DNA of 64,000 nucleotides from Euclidia mi. Lineage: Eukaryota > Arthropoda > Insecta > Lepidoptera > Erebidae. The translations under genes were made by a program, and so were the position numbers. The notes under the pieces were generated by a model, which was not told where the DNA came from, did not search any database, and was given only the letters and a program-made list of their open reading frames with translations. The number at the start of each line of letters is the position of its first letter. Position 1 is the stretch's first letter. The DNA is taken from NCBI GenBank assembly GCA_944739405.2, contig OX123182.2:90140051-90204050 (forward strand), written 5' to 3'. Positions 41,061-51,994 of this stretch are shown piece by piece.

Positions 41061-43430
41061 CGGTCTTTTCGAAAGGACGGCTGAGGTAAGCAGCGATGCC
41101 GTCTTGAACGGGACGACAAAGAGCTGCCTCATGACCCCTCCATAAGTTTTCGTCTCCAAGTACTCATGGATCTCAGGGTTGCGAGTGGGCCGGGCGGCGC
41201 CACTTGTAGTCCTGAGGATGTTATTTTGGGCTCTGGAGGCATTGGATGTTTGATTTGCAGGCTGAGGACCACAGTTGAAATCCATAAGTCCATATGGGTT
41301 TTATAACTGAGCTGTAGACTCTGGGTTTTTTACTCAGGGACGGAGCGGATTGTTTACCGAGTAACCACAATAGGTTTTTAAAACGAAAGTTGACTTCGTT
41401 CTGTTTATGTTTTACATGCTCCTTCCAGGTCAAACGTTGATCCAAGTGGAGGCCCGGGGCTTCACACATGTAGACTGAGGTAGCGGTACTTGACTGGGAT
41501 TTGCTGTTGGGCATAGTTTCTGTCGCGGCGTGAAAATGATGTGGTGCGATTTGGGGGCACTCGCTCTAATTCGCCATGTTTGCAACCAGCTATAGGTTTG
41601 GTCTGGTTGGATTTGTAAGGGTCTCCTGACTTCATCTGGGTCACTACTAGATGTCAGAAATGCAGCGTCATCCGCAGGCGTCGCAATAATTACGTTTGGG
41701 GGCTTGCGGTAGGTCGTGAGTAAATATGTTATACAGCACTGGGCCAAGGATCGAGCCTTGAGGCGCTCCTGCGTCGCAAGTGTGCGGAGGGGATCTGAAG
41801 CCGCGTTGCTTGACTTGGAGGGTTCTATCTTTTAAATATGATGTCAAAAGAAGGTAAAATGTATGGGGCAGGGTTCTCTTTATTTTGCACAATAGGCCTT
41901 TGTTCCAAACCCGATCGAAAGCCTGTTGGACATCGAGAAATGCTGCTGAGCAGTACTCCTTATTTTCGAGACTTTGTCTTATCTTTTGGTAGACTCTATG
42001 CATTTGCAACCTGTGCGAGAGCAGCCTTTAGTTCAGTGATCACCCGTTTGAGTCGTGTTTTGTCTTCTCTATTGCGTGAATGTTGCCACACTCTGCGAAG
42101 TCCGCGCTTTTCAGATATCTTGCTGCGGATATCAACTGGAATTAGTTTTCTACGGTTGGGTGTTTCTAGAGTGGGAGTGTTTTTTCCAAGCCGCTACTTG
42201 TATCAGGTTGGTGATGTATGGGCACGCGTGGTCAATGTTTTCGGGATTTTTCAGTGGAAGTTTAAGAATTATAATGGATTCCAGAAATTCACGAAAATTA
42301 CCCCAGTCCGTTTTTGCATTGTACAGGTTCTCATTATAGAGTACACAGTAAATGATTGTTGTGCTTATCATCAGCATCACTAGACTATGGTCCGAGGAGA
42401 CGTCGAGGCTTGATACTATGTGAACGTAAAGAGGATGAATATTTTTGGTGATATAAAAGTCCAACAAATCTGGTATCTTGTTGCTGTCTGTGGGCTAGTA
42501 TGTCGGTTCGCCAGTAGATAATGGTATAAGTCGATTGGAATCGACGCTCTTTTTTAGTTCTCGACCTCTTGTAACGGTTACTCGTGATCCCCATTAGGTG
42601 TGCTTAGCATTCCAGACCCCACCAGCAATGAAGCGATTCCCCAGAGACTGGAAATATTCTGTGAACATGACTTCTTTTATGCAATGTCGCGGTGGGCAAT
42701 ATATGGCCGAGAGGTTCATATGACCATAGCCGTCTTCTATGCGCACTGTGGTAGCTTGTAGGTGGTTAGTCGCGTACGGCTGCAGTTGGCAGTGTTTTAT
42801 GCTATTTTTAATAACAATCGCAGAACCAGCATGAGCTCCGCCATCCGGGTGGCAGGTAAAGTACACGCTATATCCGGTGATGCAGATTCGGCTTCGATTG
42901 GTTGTATATGCTTCGGATATAAGGCATGCATCAAGTTTGTTGGAGTGGAGGAATGCTTCAAGTTCATGAGAGTTAGGTGCAAGGCCATTAGTGTTCCACG
43001 TTGCAAGGTTTACAGAAGTAATTTGTTGTTTTGTAATGAGAGTTGTGATAAGGTCCAACATGGAGCACATTTGTTGAATTAGGAGATCGATCGTCTCACT
43101 TTGTTTTATGAGTATGCTTTCAAGAGTCAGATTTCGTTGATTGCCAGTAATATCAGTGGTGTTATCAGAAGCTGGTGTAGATTTTGACTGCGTTACGGTC
43201 TCGGCGGCTACAACACTTGCATAGGATCTCTGTTGTAGTTCACAATCTTTGGTGGTTGTTGACTATGGTGGAGGTTTTTAATGACTAAGCGGTAGCTTTT
43301 ATTGTCCTTTGGGGTGAATGTATAGCCGATAGCCCATTTGACCGGATAACAGTTATTTTTTTGGGGGCACGTGTAGGGTCTAGGAAAAGATGGTAGTTCC
43401 TACTGACGCGAGTGATTAAACCCCCCCTCC
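41061..43430 (-). pseudogene. Decayed Jockey-clade LINE: ORF1 end, endonuclease, reverse transcriptase
   Basis: Read on the minus strand from 43,430: an ORF1 C-terminal remnant (RLVIKNLHH), then APE endonuclease (SVNLATWNTNGL, AHAGSAIVIKNS, 42,594-43,070), a second endonuclease piece with SSDHSLVML (42,150-42,467), reverse transcriptase with FLDVQQAFDRVWNKGL and GAPQGSILGPVLYN (41,668-42,009), a catalytic box decayed to PADDAAF (41,430-41,747) and LHLDQRLTWKEHV toward the C-terminus. At least five frame breaks. An old, dead copy of Jockey type. Confidence 0.85.
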
Positions 43431-43772
43431 CCCAAATTATTAATTTAAAATAATATTAATGTACCTAAGTATTAAGGGTACAGTCCAGAGCTGTATTGTT
43501 ATAAGCTTATTTTTGTAGCAGTGATAAAGCAGCCTATCATTCTGATTTATATTAATTCCTTGTGTATATTATGTCGCTATGATAATAATATGTTGTTAAC
43601 TTGTGCTAAAAATTAAATGGTTAGTGATAGTGGTGTTTTACACATGTTGCGCTAATTATTGTTTGAGCTGATATATGTCACTGTTGGTTGTAAAACCGCA
43701 TTAATTAAATTACGATACAATTATTAATGTAGCCATGATTTTATTTATTAAATGTCTATTTTGTTATGTGAA
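43431..43772. other. Non-coding stretch before the stem-loop array
   Basis: It starts with a C-run (CCCCCCCTCCCCC) and continues AT-rich. Probably internal sequence of the inner LTR element. Nothing coding. Confidence 0.4.
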
Positions 43773-45067
43773 AATTCTGGTCAGAATTGGATCGGTTGAC
43801 CAGAATTGTAAGCTATTATAAGCGATTTATAAAATGTATTGGTCAGAATTGATGGGTTGACCAGGATTGTAAGCTTTTATAAGCGATTTATAAAATGGTT
43901 TGGTCAGAATTGATGGGTTGACCAGGATTGTAAGCTTTTATAAGCGATTTATAAAATGTATTGGTCAGAATTGATGGGTTGACCAGGATTGTAAGCTTTT
44001 ATAAGCGATTTATAAAACGTATTGGTCAGAATTGATGGGTTGACCACGTTTGTAAGCTTTTATAAGCGATTTATAGAATGTATTGGTTAGAATTGATGGG
44101 TTGACCAGGATTGTAAGCTTTTTTTTATAAGCGATTTATAAAATGTATTGGTCAGAATTGGATGGGTTGACCAGGATTGTAAGCTTTTATAAGCGGTTTA
44201 TAAAATGTATTGGTCGGAATTGGATGGGTTGACCAGGATTATAAGCTATTATAAGCGGTGTAGCAGTTGCTGCTAGAATTGGATGGGTTAGCAGCAACTG
44301 CATGTCGGTGAATGTCAATCTTGCTAGAATTGGATGGGTTAGCAAGCTTTGCATTATTTATAACATGTATTGGTCAGAATTGGATGGGTTGACCAGGATT
44401 GTAAGCTTTTTTAAGCGATTTATAAAATGTATTGGTCAGAATTGATGGGTTGACCAGGATTGTAAGCTTTTATAAGCGATTTACAAAATGTATAGGTCAG
44501 AATTGATGGGTTGACCAGGATTGTAAGCTTTTATAAGCGATTTATAAAATGTATTGGTCAGAATTGATGGGTTGACCAGGATTGTAAGCTTTTATAAGCG
44601 ATTTATAAAACGTATTGGTCAGAATTGATGGGTTGACCACGTTTGTAAGCTTTTATAAGCGATTTATAGAATGTATTGGTTAGAATTGATGGGTTGACCA
44701 GGATTGTAAGCTTTTTTTTATAAGCGATTTATAAAATGTATTGGTCAGAATTGGATGGGTTGACCAGGATTGTAAGCTTTTATAAGCGGTTTATAAAATG
44801 AATTGGTCAGAATTGGATGGGTTGACCAGGATTGTAAGCTTTTATAAGCGGTGTAGCAGTTCCTGCTAGAATTGGATGGGTTAGCAGGGACTACATGTCG
44901 ATGAATGTCAATCTTACTAGAACTGGATGGGTTAGCAAGCATTGCATTTAATTTTGCGAGAATTGGACGGGTTCGCAGAATTACATTTGTGTATGTTATC
45001 GTTGTCGTAAGAATTGGATGGGTTTGCGGCAATGATAACGTGTAACCAAGCCTGTAAGAATTGGATG
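43773..45067 (+). repeat. Tandem stem-loop array with constant loop and variable stems
   Basis: About 23 units at spacings of ~50-62 bp. Each has the loop AGAATTGGATGGGTT (or one G shorter) between complementary arms. Unit 1: AATTCTGGTC pairs with GACCAGAATT (10 bp). Unit 9 (44,263-44,301): GCAGTTGCTGCT pairs with AGCAGCAACTGC (12 bp). Unit 21: 10 bp. Unit 22 (44,995-45,039): 15 bp with three G-T pairs. Most units carry the TTGGTC/GACCA stem plus a second small hairpin GCTTTTATAAGC. A higher-order repeat of 593 bp covers units 2-10 and 12-20. The last unit is split by the LINE at 45,068. No protein frame is plausible; an RNA or single-strand DNA structure is likely. Confidence 0.92.
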
Positions 45068-48000
45068 TAAATTAATAAGATTATTAAATAAATTAAATTA
45101 AGTAAAAAAAAAACTTAAATAACCTAATAAGATTTATGATACTATGTTTAATATAGTGCAAAACGAATTTAGAAGTACTTTTAAGACCAAGGAAAAAGTA
45201 ATCAAGGAGTCTAGAGCATTTTGTGAGTGGGCTACTGTAGGTATTCACAAAAGCAGAGCAAGGATGTATGAGTTGTATGGTATGAAGAAATACAATTTTA
45301 ATGCGAGCTTCACTGAGTATGTCAGAAATTATTCTAAAATATTTAAAAAGGTATGCAGTATAGCTAAGGCAGTATTCATTAGTGACAAAATTAGGAAGTC
45401 TTCTAATAAAGTTAAGGCCACCTGGCAAGCTATTAACGAAGCAACGGGCAAGACAACCTTAAGGAACACCAATGTTAACTTGCTAGATAATAATAAAATT
45501 ATTAACAATAAAGAAGAAGTTGCACACACATTCAATAATTTTTTTGCTAGCATACCTATTACTACTACTAGAGGTCTAAACTCATCAGCTTCAGGTGCAG
45601 AAAATTTATTAGAATCAAGTGTACAAAAATGTGATGTAATATTTAAATTCAGCCCTATTAGTTCTACTGACATTATAAACAACTTTCAATCTCTAGAGTC
45701 TAAGAATACAGGTGATCTCTGGGGAATATCTGTTAAGATATTGAAAAGTATAATAGATATAGTAGCTCCTTATCTTAGTAACTTGTTTAATAAGTGTATA
45801 GAATCAGGTGATTTTCCAAATTTAATGAAACATAGTAAGATAATACCTCTGTTTAAATCCGGTAGTAAGAATGATCCTAGTAATTATAGGCCAATTTCAA
45901 TACTACCTACTTTTAGTAAAATCTTTGAAAAGATCATACTCAAGCAACTTCTGAAACACTTTAATTTAAACAGCCTCCTTCATACTGAGCAATATGGTTT
46001 TACTAAGGGTCACTCGACGACGGATGCAGGAGTAGCGTTACTCAAACACGTCTACAATGCATGGGAGAAATCTCAGAATGCTATTGGTGTGTTTTGCGAC
46101 CTTTCGAAAGCATTCGATTGTGTCTGCCATGATACGCTCTTGTGCAAACTTAAACATTACGGCGTCCAGACTAAAGCATTGGATGTTATTAAGGCATATT
46201 TAAATAACAGAATCCAATGTGTCGAAATAAATGGCACAAAATCCAGTGGTTTACCAGTACAATTGGGAGTGCCGCAGGGTAGTATCCTAGGGCCTTTCTT
46301 GTTTCTTGTTTACATTAATGATTTGCCATTTTACCTGAGAAACATTTGTGACGTGGTATTGTTTGCTGACGATACTTCATTGATATTTGAAGTAGATAGA
46401 AATAAGGAAAACTTTACCGAAATAAACAGTGCTCTTATTCAGGTGACTAAATGGTTTACTGTAAACAACTTAGTACTGAACGCCAAAAAAACCAAATGTG
46501 TTAAGTTTGCTTTGCCAAACGTCAGAAACCTTGGTACTAACATCGTTTTAAATGGTGATGTACTGGAAACAACTGAATCTACGTTGTTTCTAGGAATAAC
46601 ACTTGATTCAAAGTTGCAATGGGGCGCACACATTACATATCTGTCAGCGAAACTTAGTTCGGCTGCTTATGCCATTAAGAAGGTGCGTAGTTTAACAGAT
46701 GTCGATACGGCTAGGCTGGTATATTTTGGCTATTTTCATAGTGTTATGTCATATAGCATATTACTATGGGGTAGAGCTGCTGATATCGAAAGTATTTTTA
46801 TATTGCAAAAAAGAGCAGTTCGGGCCATTTACCAATTACGAACAAGAGTTTCGCTCAAGGAAAGATTTAAGGACATCGGTATTTTAACTGTAGCGTCTCA
46901 GTATATTTATGCCAGTGTTTTGCATGTGCGTAGGAATATAAATTCATATTCAAAGAATAGTGATATTCACTCTATTAATACAAGAAATAGACATAAATTA
47001 TGTGTTCCGTATTTCCGTTTGTGTAAAACTCATAATTCTTTTATAAGACAAAGTTTACGCATCTACAACAAGATACCGATATGTATTTTAGACTTGCCGT
47101 TTAGCGCATTTAAGACAACGATTAAAAATAACCTAATGCAAAAGGCTTATTACAATTTAAATGATTACCTTAATGACAAATGCGCTTGGCAATAATCTGT
47201 TTTAGTATTCACATAATTATTGGGTAAGTAGGTAGATACTATTAAAATTTTCATGACATGTAATTAAATATGATTCTATTCCCAATAAAATTATATAAGT
47301 AAATGATGTTTTTTGGAATCGCCACCACATCATTAGATGTCTTTCATGTCGTTAGATACTATTTATTTATTATGTTTAATTTTATTGTCTTGTACTCAAT
47401 CAGTTGGATCGGTGGTTATATTTCAAAAGGTATCACGTCAATTAAATATGGGTACTACATTTGCATTTCTTCACACGTTTTCACAAATTTATGCTATAAT
47501 TAATGATCTGGAAAATGGAGGTAATTCGCGTTCATGGTCAGTATACCAACAGATTGTTAATTTTATTACTGCCGGTTCGTATACCGTTGTCGTCATGCTC
47601 ACTAAAATGTCATTTCTTGTGGTGGCGTCGTGTGTCGGGTCATCCCTGTCCCTCTGATATGGCGAGAGGGATGATGGCTGGCACATGCGTCATACTCGTG
47701 AACGGGTGCTACTTGCGATGACTGGTCGATGGCGGTCTTATGGGCTGGTATATTTTTTTATTTATATTTAACTTCATCATTTCCATCATGGTTCTGAACA
47801 TTTGCGCGGATTGCCTGCATTGTTAGGTGTATAATGTAAGTGGATGCTCCTGTTTCACCATGTCTATGTTCAGGAGGCTAACTAAATGAACATCAAAATT
47901 TAACTTGATTATGCTTGAGTATCATGTAAAGTAAATATATACAAGTAACATAGAAGGTATAACAGTTGCAGCACCTTACAAAAGTTTAATTGTTATGTAT

Positions 48001-48197
48001 TATTAAAAACCTGGCGTTTAAAAAGAGTGACCGTGAGTTTTATTGCCCGTTCTTTCTCATGGTTCTACCTATTGCATTGCGAACGTGGCAGTAAATGTAA
48101 ATGTAGAAGCATACAGTAATAATGTTTAAATTTGACGTTCATAAGTGTCACTTTGTGATCTAAATGAATAAAGGATTTTGAGTTTGAGTTTGAGTTT
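45068..48197 (+). mobile_element. Jockey-clade LINE, 5' truncated, inserted in the stem-loop array
   Basis: It splits the loop of array unit 23: stem arm CCTGTA is at 45,051-45,056, the matching TACAGG at 48,206-48,211, and GATG is duplicated at 45,064-45,067 and 48,198-48,201. The 3' end has AATAAAGGATTTTGAG followed by TTTGAG repeats, a common Jockey tail. The 3' UTR is about 1 kb (47,196-48,197) and non-coding. ORF1 and endonuclease are missing. Confidence 0.85.
45144..47195 (+). CDS. Jockey-type reverse transcriptase, endonuclease-less, 683 codons
   Basis: An uninterrupted frame that begins in the linker after where the APE endonuclease would be (KSRARMYELYGMKKYNF, NYSKIFKKV). Reverse transcriptase motifs: HSKIIPLFKSGSKNDPSNYR, EQYGFTKGHSTTDA, GVFCDLSKAFDCV, LGVPQGSILGPFLFLVYIND and FADDTSLIF near residue 407. 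The thumb and C-terminal part (LGITLDSKLQWGAHI, SYSILLWGRA, INTRNRHKLCVPYFR) are complete to the stop. Since the copy is 5' truncated, the Met at 45,144 is only the first available and translation is doubtful. The absence of lesions shows a young insertion. Confidence 0.9.
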   Translation: MFNIVQNEFRSTFKTKEKVIKESRAFCEWATVGIHKSRARMYELYGMKKYNFNASFTEYVRNYSKIFKKVCSIAKAVFISDKIRKSSNKVKATWQAINEATGKTTLRNTNVNLLDNNKIINNKEEVAHTFNNFFASIPITTTRGLNSSASGAENLLESSVQKCDVIFKFSPISSTDIINNFQSLESKNTGDLWGISVKILKSIIDIVAPYLSNLFNKCIESGDFPNLMKHSKIIPLFKSGSKNDPSNYRPISILPTFSKIFEKIILKQLLKHFNLNSLLHTEQYGFTKGHSTTDAGVALLKHVYNAWEKSQNAIGVFCDLSKAFDCVCHDTLLCKLKHYGVQTKALDVIKAYLNNRIQCVEINGTKSSGLPVQLGVPQGSILGPFLFLVYINDLPFYLRNICDVVLFADDTSLIFEVDRNKENFTEINSALIQVTKWFTVNNLVLNAKKTKCVKFALPNVRNLGTNIVLNGDVLETTESTLFLGITLDSKLQWGAHITYLSAKLSSAAYAIKKVRSLTDVDTARLVYFGYFHSVMSYSILLWGRAADIESIFILQKRAVRAIYQLRTRVSLKERFKDIGILTVASQYIYASVLHVRRNINSYSKNSDIHSINTRNRHKLCVPYFRLCKTHNSFIRQSLRIYNKIPICILDLPFSAFKTTIKNNLMQKAYYNLNDYLNDKCAWQ

Positions 48198-48316
48198 GAT
48201 GGGTTTACAGGATTCTTTAATGTAATTGTAAGTGCCCCCTCTCGCCGAGTGTAAGATTTATGTTAAGTTTGCTTGATTGCGTGTATGGGGACATACACGA
48301 GGTCAGGATGGACGAG
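48198..48316 (+). mobile_element. Internal 3' end of the inner LTR element with polypurine-like tract
   Basis: It holds the rest of array unit 23 and then about 100 bp ending GAGGTCAGGATGGACGAG directly before the right LTR, a purine-rich stretch suited to prime plus-strand synthesis. The stem-loop array therefore sits just upstream of the polypurine tract in the intact element. Confidence 0.65.
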
Positions 48317-48559
48317 TGTAAGGTCCCCATTTTTATTAAAATGAATATCGATTGGAATTTAATAATTTGTAGTTGATTGACTCGTCCGAGTCACATCACT
48401 ATCGAAATAATTCAAAATGGCGGTTGGCGAGAGCGGGCATTCTATTCCTGGACGGTACCGAACGGACGGTGGCTCTTAGGAAATATTATAATATCTGTAC
48501 AGTGTTAAGGTGTGTCCGAAATATAAATTGTATTGGAATATAACTGGAGTTTCACTACA
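48317..48559 (+). mobile_element. Inner LTR, right copy (243 bp)
   Basis: Partner of 36,551-36,795; starts TGTAAGGTCCC, ends TTTCACTACA, then target duplication ATTG (48,560-48,563). Differences include a loss of about 5 bp near CCTGGACGGTACC and a few substitutions. Confidence 0.8.
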
Positions 48560-48563
48560 ATTG

Positions 48564-49779
48564 TAACACCGAGATTCGTCTGTACAAATCAGAACCATAA
48601 TGAGCAAAAGTACAGCTTCTAACTTAGGCTCTAATCACGTTTAAACGAAAACCGTTAGGTATTATCAACACTACAAGTCGGTAAAATAATGGCGCCAGCA
48701 ATATCTGTCGACTATGGGCGGTCAGGTTACACACGAAATAACCAACTACACGTCTAAAGTTCTAAACAGCACTACAGGTCACACGTCTATTTAAGAAATA
48801 AACGCTACAATCCGTTCCACACAAAATTAGCGTGGTCAGCCGCAACAGTTCAGCACAGCCTTACACTATGAACTTAGTATACGATTAGTCGAACAACTTT
48901 ATACGCGAATCTACCATTTAGCGCCGCTGCCCTGCGAAGGACAGTCTAGACCGGAGGTACTGTTCCAGATTTAGCAGAAAACTAACCGAAGCTAGGTGTT
49001 GGTTTCAAATCCAATATTACAGTTGCACTAGACACACTTGGTTGGAATAATGCAAGTCGGCCTGTACGTTCAGTCTTGTTACTTTTACATACTATGTCCA
49101 CAAACGGCTGCACGCGAGACCAGAGAGAAACCATTTGCCGTCCTAGGCAAGCAAGCATACGTTCACAAGGTTCGTGATCGCAAGCCACCCTTACATGATT
49201 TATTAAGAAAAAGATAAAAACAATCGTTTTCTTTTTAACTTGATTATCGAACCCAAAACGTCTTTTCAGTATCTACGCTATAGCTAGGTCACAGTAGCAT
49301 TCAGACAACCCTACGTTAACGTAAAATACAACAATGGTCGCAATTTAATCATTCGGTACCCAAAATTTTTTTTTCTTTCTTTGTTTTTTCTTTAAGCTAT
49401 TAAACAGTAGCCTATTCAAGGTATCATGTCACGGGAAACAACACACTGCAAAGGTCAAACGGTTTCCCAGTAAAAGCCTGTTTAAACACAACTTCGTGTC
49501 TCGTGTAGGAATCGAAACCACGACACTCGGTACTATGTGATGGCGACGTCACCACCACAATCATTTTGACATTCCCAAGGTTACTAAACGTGTAGTAGTA
49601 TTATGCTAACCAAGAACGTTTTGCAACTACCGTCACAAAATAAAAAGTCAGATAAAATACGCTCACCACAGTTGCAATTGAGATATTGATTCGCCAACAC
49701 GGCAGCAGCACAAACGCCCTCACGCCCTCACTCGCGTCGTGTGTTTACGTTTCATTGCACAATTTTATCCCACAAATGA
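48564..49779. other. Non-coding stretch between inner and outer LTR
   Basis: No element recognised. Poly(T) near 49,370. Short frames have no domain. It should be internal sequence of the outer LTR-like pair. Confidence 0.4.
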
Positions 49780-50198
49780 TGTAGACGGGTAGCTAGATTG
49801 TTGGCCGATATAATCACTTCAGAGTTCCTATTAAGTGGGCGCAGCTGGGTTCTTGTGCATTGAATACACACTAGCTAAAATACACTGACTACTTTAACAC
49901 GAAAGGCACTATCTTAACAATATAGTCTAACACTTTCACTTGCAAGTCTATTAACGAACCGAGGACAGATTCATGATGTACTGTCAACCAGGCGACCCAA
50001 CTGAATGTGGCCGAGCCCGCCAGACAAGTCCACACGAACGCCGTCAGTGCCACTGCCAATAAGCAGCAAACGTCACAACCGGCCGGCAGCACTTTCGATT
50101 CGTTTAGAGACTGTACTAATGACGTGATGATATTTCATGACATCTGCAATTTCCGTTCCGACGTGATATAATAAAGAGGCGCTGGTAATGCGCCGTCA
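49780..50198 (+). mobile_element. Outer LTR-like repeat, right copy (419 bp)
   Basis: Same repeat as 32,636-33,020, with an additional segment GGGCGCAGCTGGGTTCTTGT and following bases near 49,835. Ends AATGCGCCGTCA, then TATATA, equal to the left flank of the other copy. No convincing polypurine tract precedes it. Confidence 0.55.
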
Positions 50199-51926
50199 TA
50201 TATAAAGCAAGTTGAAGGAATACAAAAAATAAAAATCGATTTACAAAATGTCAACAAAATAGTTACAAAACCTTCATTCATAATAAGTAGGTACAATAAC
50301 AAAACCATGGAGAAAAATAACTCATTATTCGTAAGGAGTAGTTACATAGAATTTACATTTTACTCATCCTATGTATAAAAGATATCATACTAAGCATTGA
50401 TAACAAAATTTAAATCACAATAAGAAAGAGGTCGCAATAAAGAACGAAACATTGTATTATGTTGACGAGATATCAACAAACGTGAACGCTTTTTACATTT
50501 ACTGGCGCCAATAAATCGTAAATTCCTCGTAAAATATCAAAACACGTATTTATTTAAATCTGTAGAAAAGAGTCTGATGTTCTAAGCAAGTGACGTTCGA
50601 TGCAAGTTTCTTTATGACAGTTACGCTGGATTTTATGGGGTTCTTTTTGAAATAAAATGTGACTTCAATTTTCTTGGAAAGTAAGATTGGTTTCAGTAAA
50701 TAAATGGCATTGTTTTTTATATTTGTAGGTACCAAATGCACCATAATGATAAATTATGAAGTTTCTGTTAGCACATTTATTTAAATATCGAGTGAGTAAA
50801 CTTTTATAATTATGTTTTTAAATTGTTTTGTGTGTATACGCTGACACAATATATTTGCCGCCTACCGTGAGATATGGACAGGGAAGGAGAGATATGATGG
50901 ATTTCAGAAGGTTCAATAATTTTCCAGGTCACCGACGCTCTCACACAGTAAACTAAGCATCGATATTACTACTAAGTACTTATTCCTTCGATGGTCGTCA
51001 TCGACGTCGTATGTACTTGCTGAAACCAGCAAGGATCTAATTTAATCAAAGTATTAGGGCACTGTTACACTGCAGCTATGCTGCGAGACGGGTAAAACTA
51101 AGGTAGGAAACTATTTATTGTATATTGATTGATGCTAAGCTCTGTACCTATATGGTTAAACAAATATCATCATTGAATATAGCATAACATATCTCTGGTG
51201 GAAATGCACCCTAAAAGACGTATTAAAATAAAAAAGTAAAATATTTGCAAATATTTACTATGGGGCGAACCGTGAAAATTCAACTGCGAGATAAACGTAA
51301 ACAAGTCTTATTTTTGAAAGGCAATGCACAATATGGCACGTTTTGAATGTTAGCCACCAAACTTACAAACAATTTAAAGAACTGTACATTGTGCGTCCAA
51401 TCACATTTATGTACCACACGAATCGTACTTTGTGTAACATTACTGTCTGATACCGAACTACAGGTAACTCTGTACGCCGGCACTTAATTACTCCTGGCTT
51501 TTACCACAACACCCGCACGATGCGTACGTTCGACCATGCATCTGTGTATCGGTTATACAGAATATCTATTCCACCACAAATCCGCTGCCTAATATACGGC
51601 ACTTCAACGAAATAAAGCAATCGAGCGGCATGCATAGATTTGTAAGTGCAAATGGTACAATACCGATATTCCAAGCCATTGGTTGCGCGGATCGATGGGT
51701 GGACTCGACTGATTTCCCTACCATTGAACAGAGCATTTCAGTGTCCACATTTACTACCAATAAAATGCTGTGTTAGAAGCATTATCTTTACACACATGTG
51801 CATTTGTTTGTCTCAGCGGTAGACATGATGCTTTGTTTGGACTAGTCGACTGTATGACGATATGTTTATGACACGGTGTGTTGGCGCTTCTCTACTATTA
51901 TCTTGAATCCGTCACTTAATGTTTTA
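50199..51926. other. Non-coding stretch with one unrecognised open piece
   Basis: AT-rich. A Met-less plus-strand open frame of about 80 codons ends at TAG 51,772-51,774 and includes FNEIKQSSGMHRFVSANG and IFQAIGCADRWVDSTDF. It looks protein-like but I cannot place it; upstream frames are broken. The rest holds nothing recognisable. Confidence 0.3.
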
Positions 51927-51994
51927 AATGCGTTCTTGTGAACGCATTGAGAGATTTATCCCACCAAACAGTCGTTTGGTGGGATAAAGCTCTC
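51927..51994. repeat. Two adjacent hairpins with 4-nt loops
   Basis: First: AATGCGTTC and GAACGCATT around TTGT (51,927-51,948). Second: TTTATCCCACCAAAC and its complement around AGTC (51,955-51,988), extended by GAGAG/CTCTC with one mismatch. Confidence 0.85.

Noticed and set aside
44745..45032. 95-codon minus-strand frame in the stem-loop array
   Set aside because: Pro/Ser/Asn-rich repeats only reflect the loop sequence read backwards; unit spacing is not a multiple of three, so frames do not hold.
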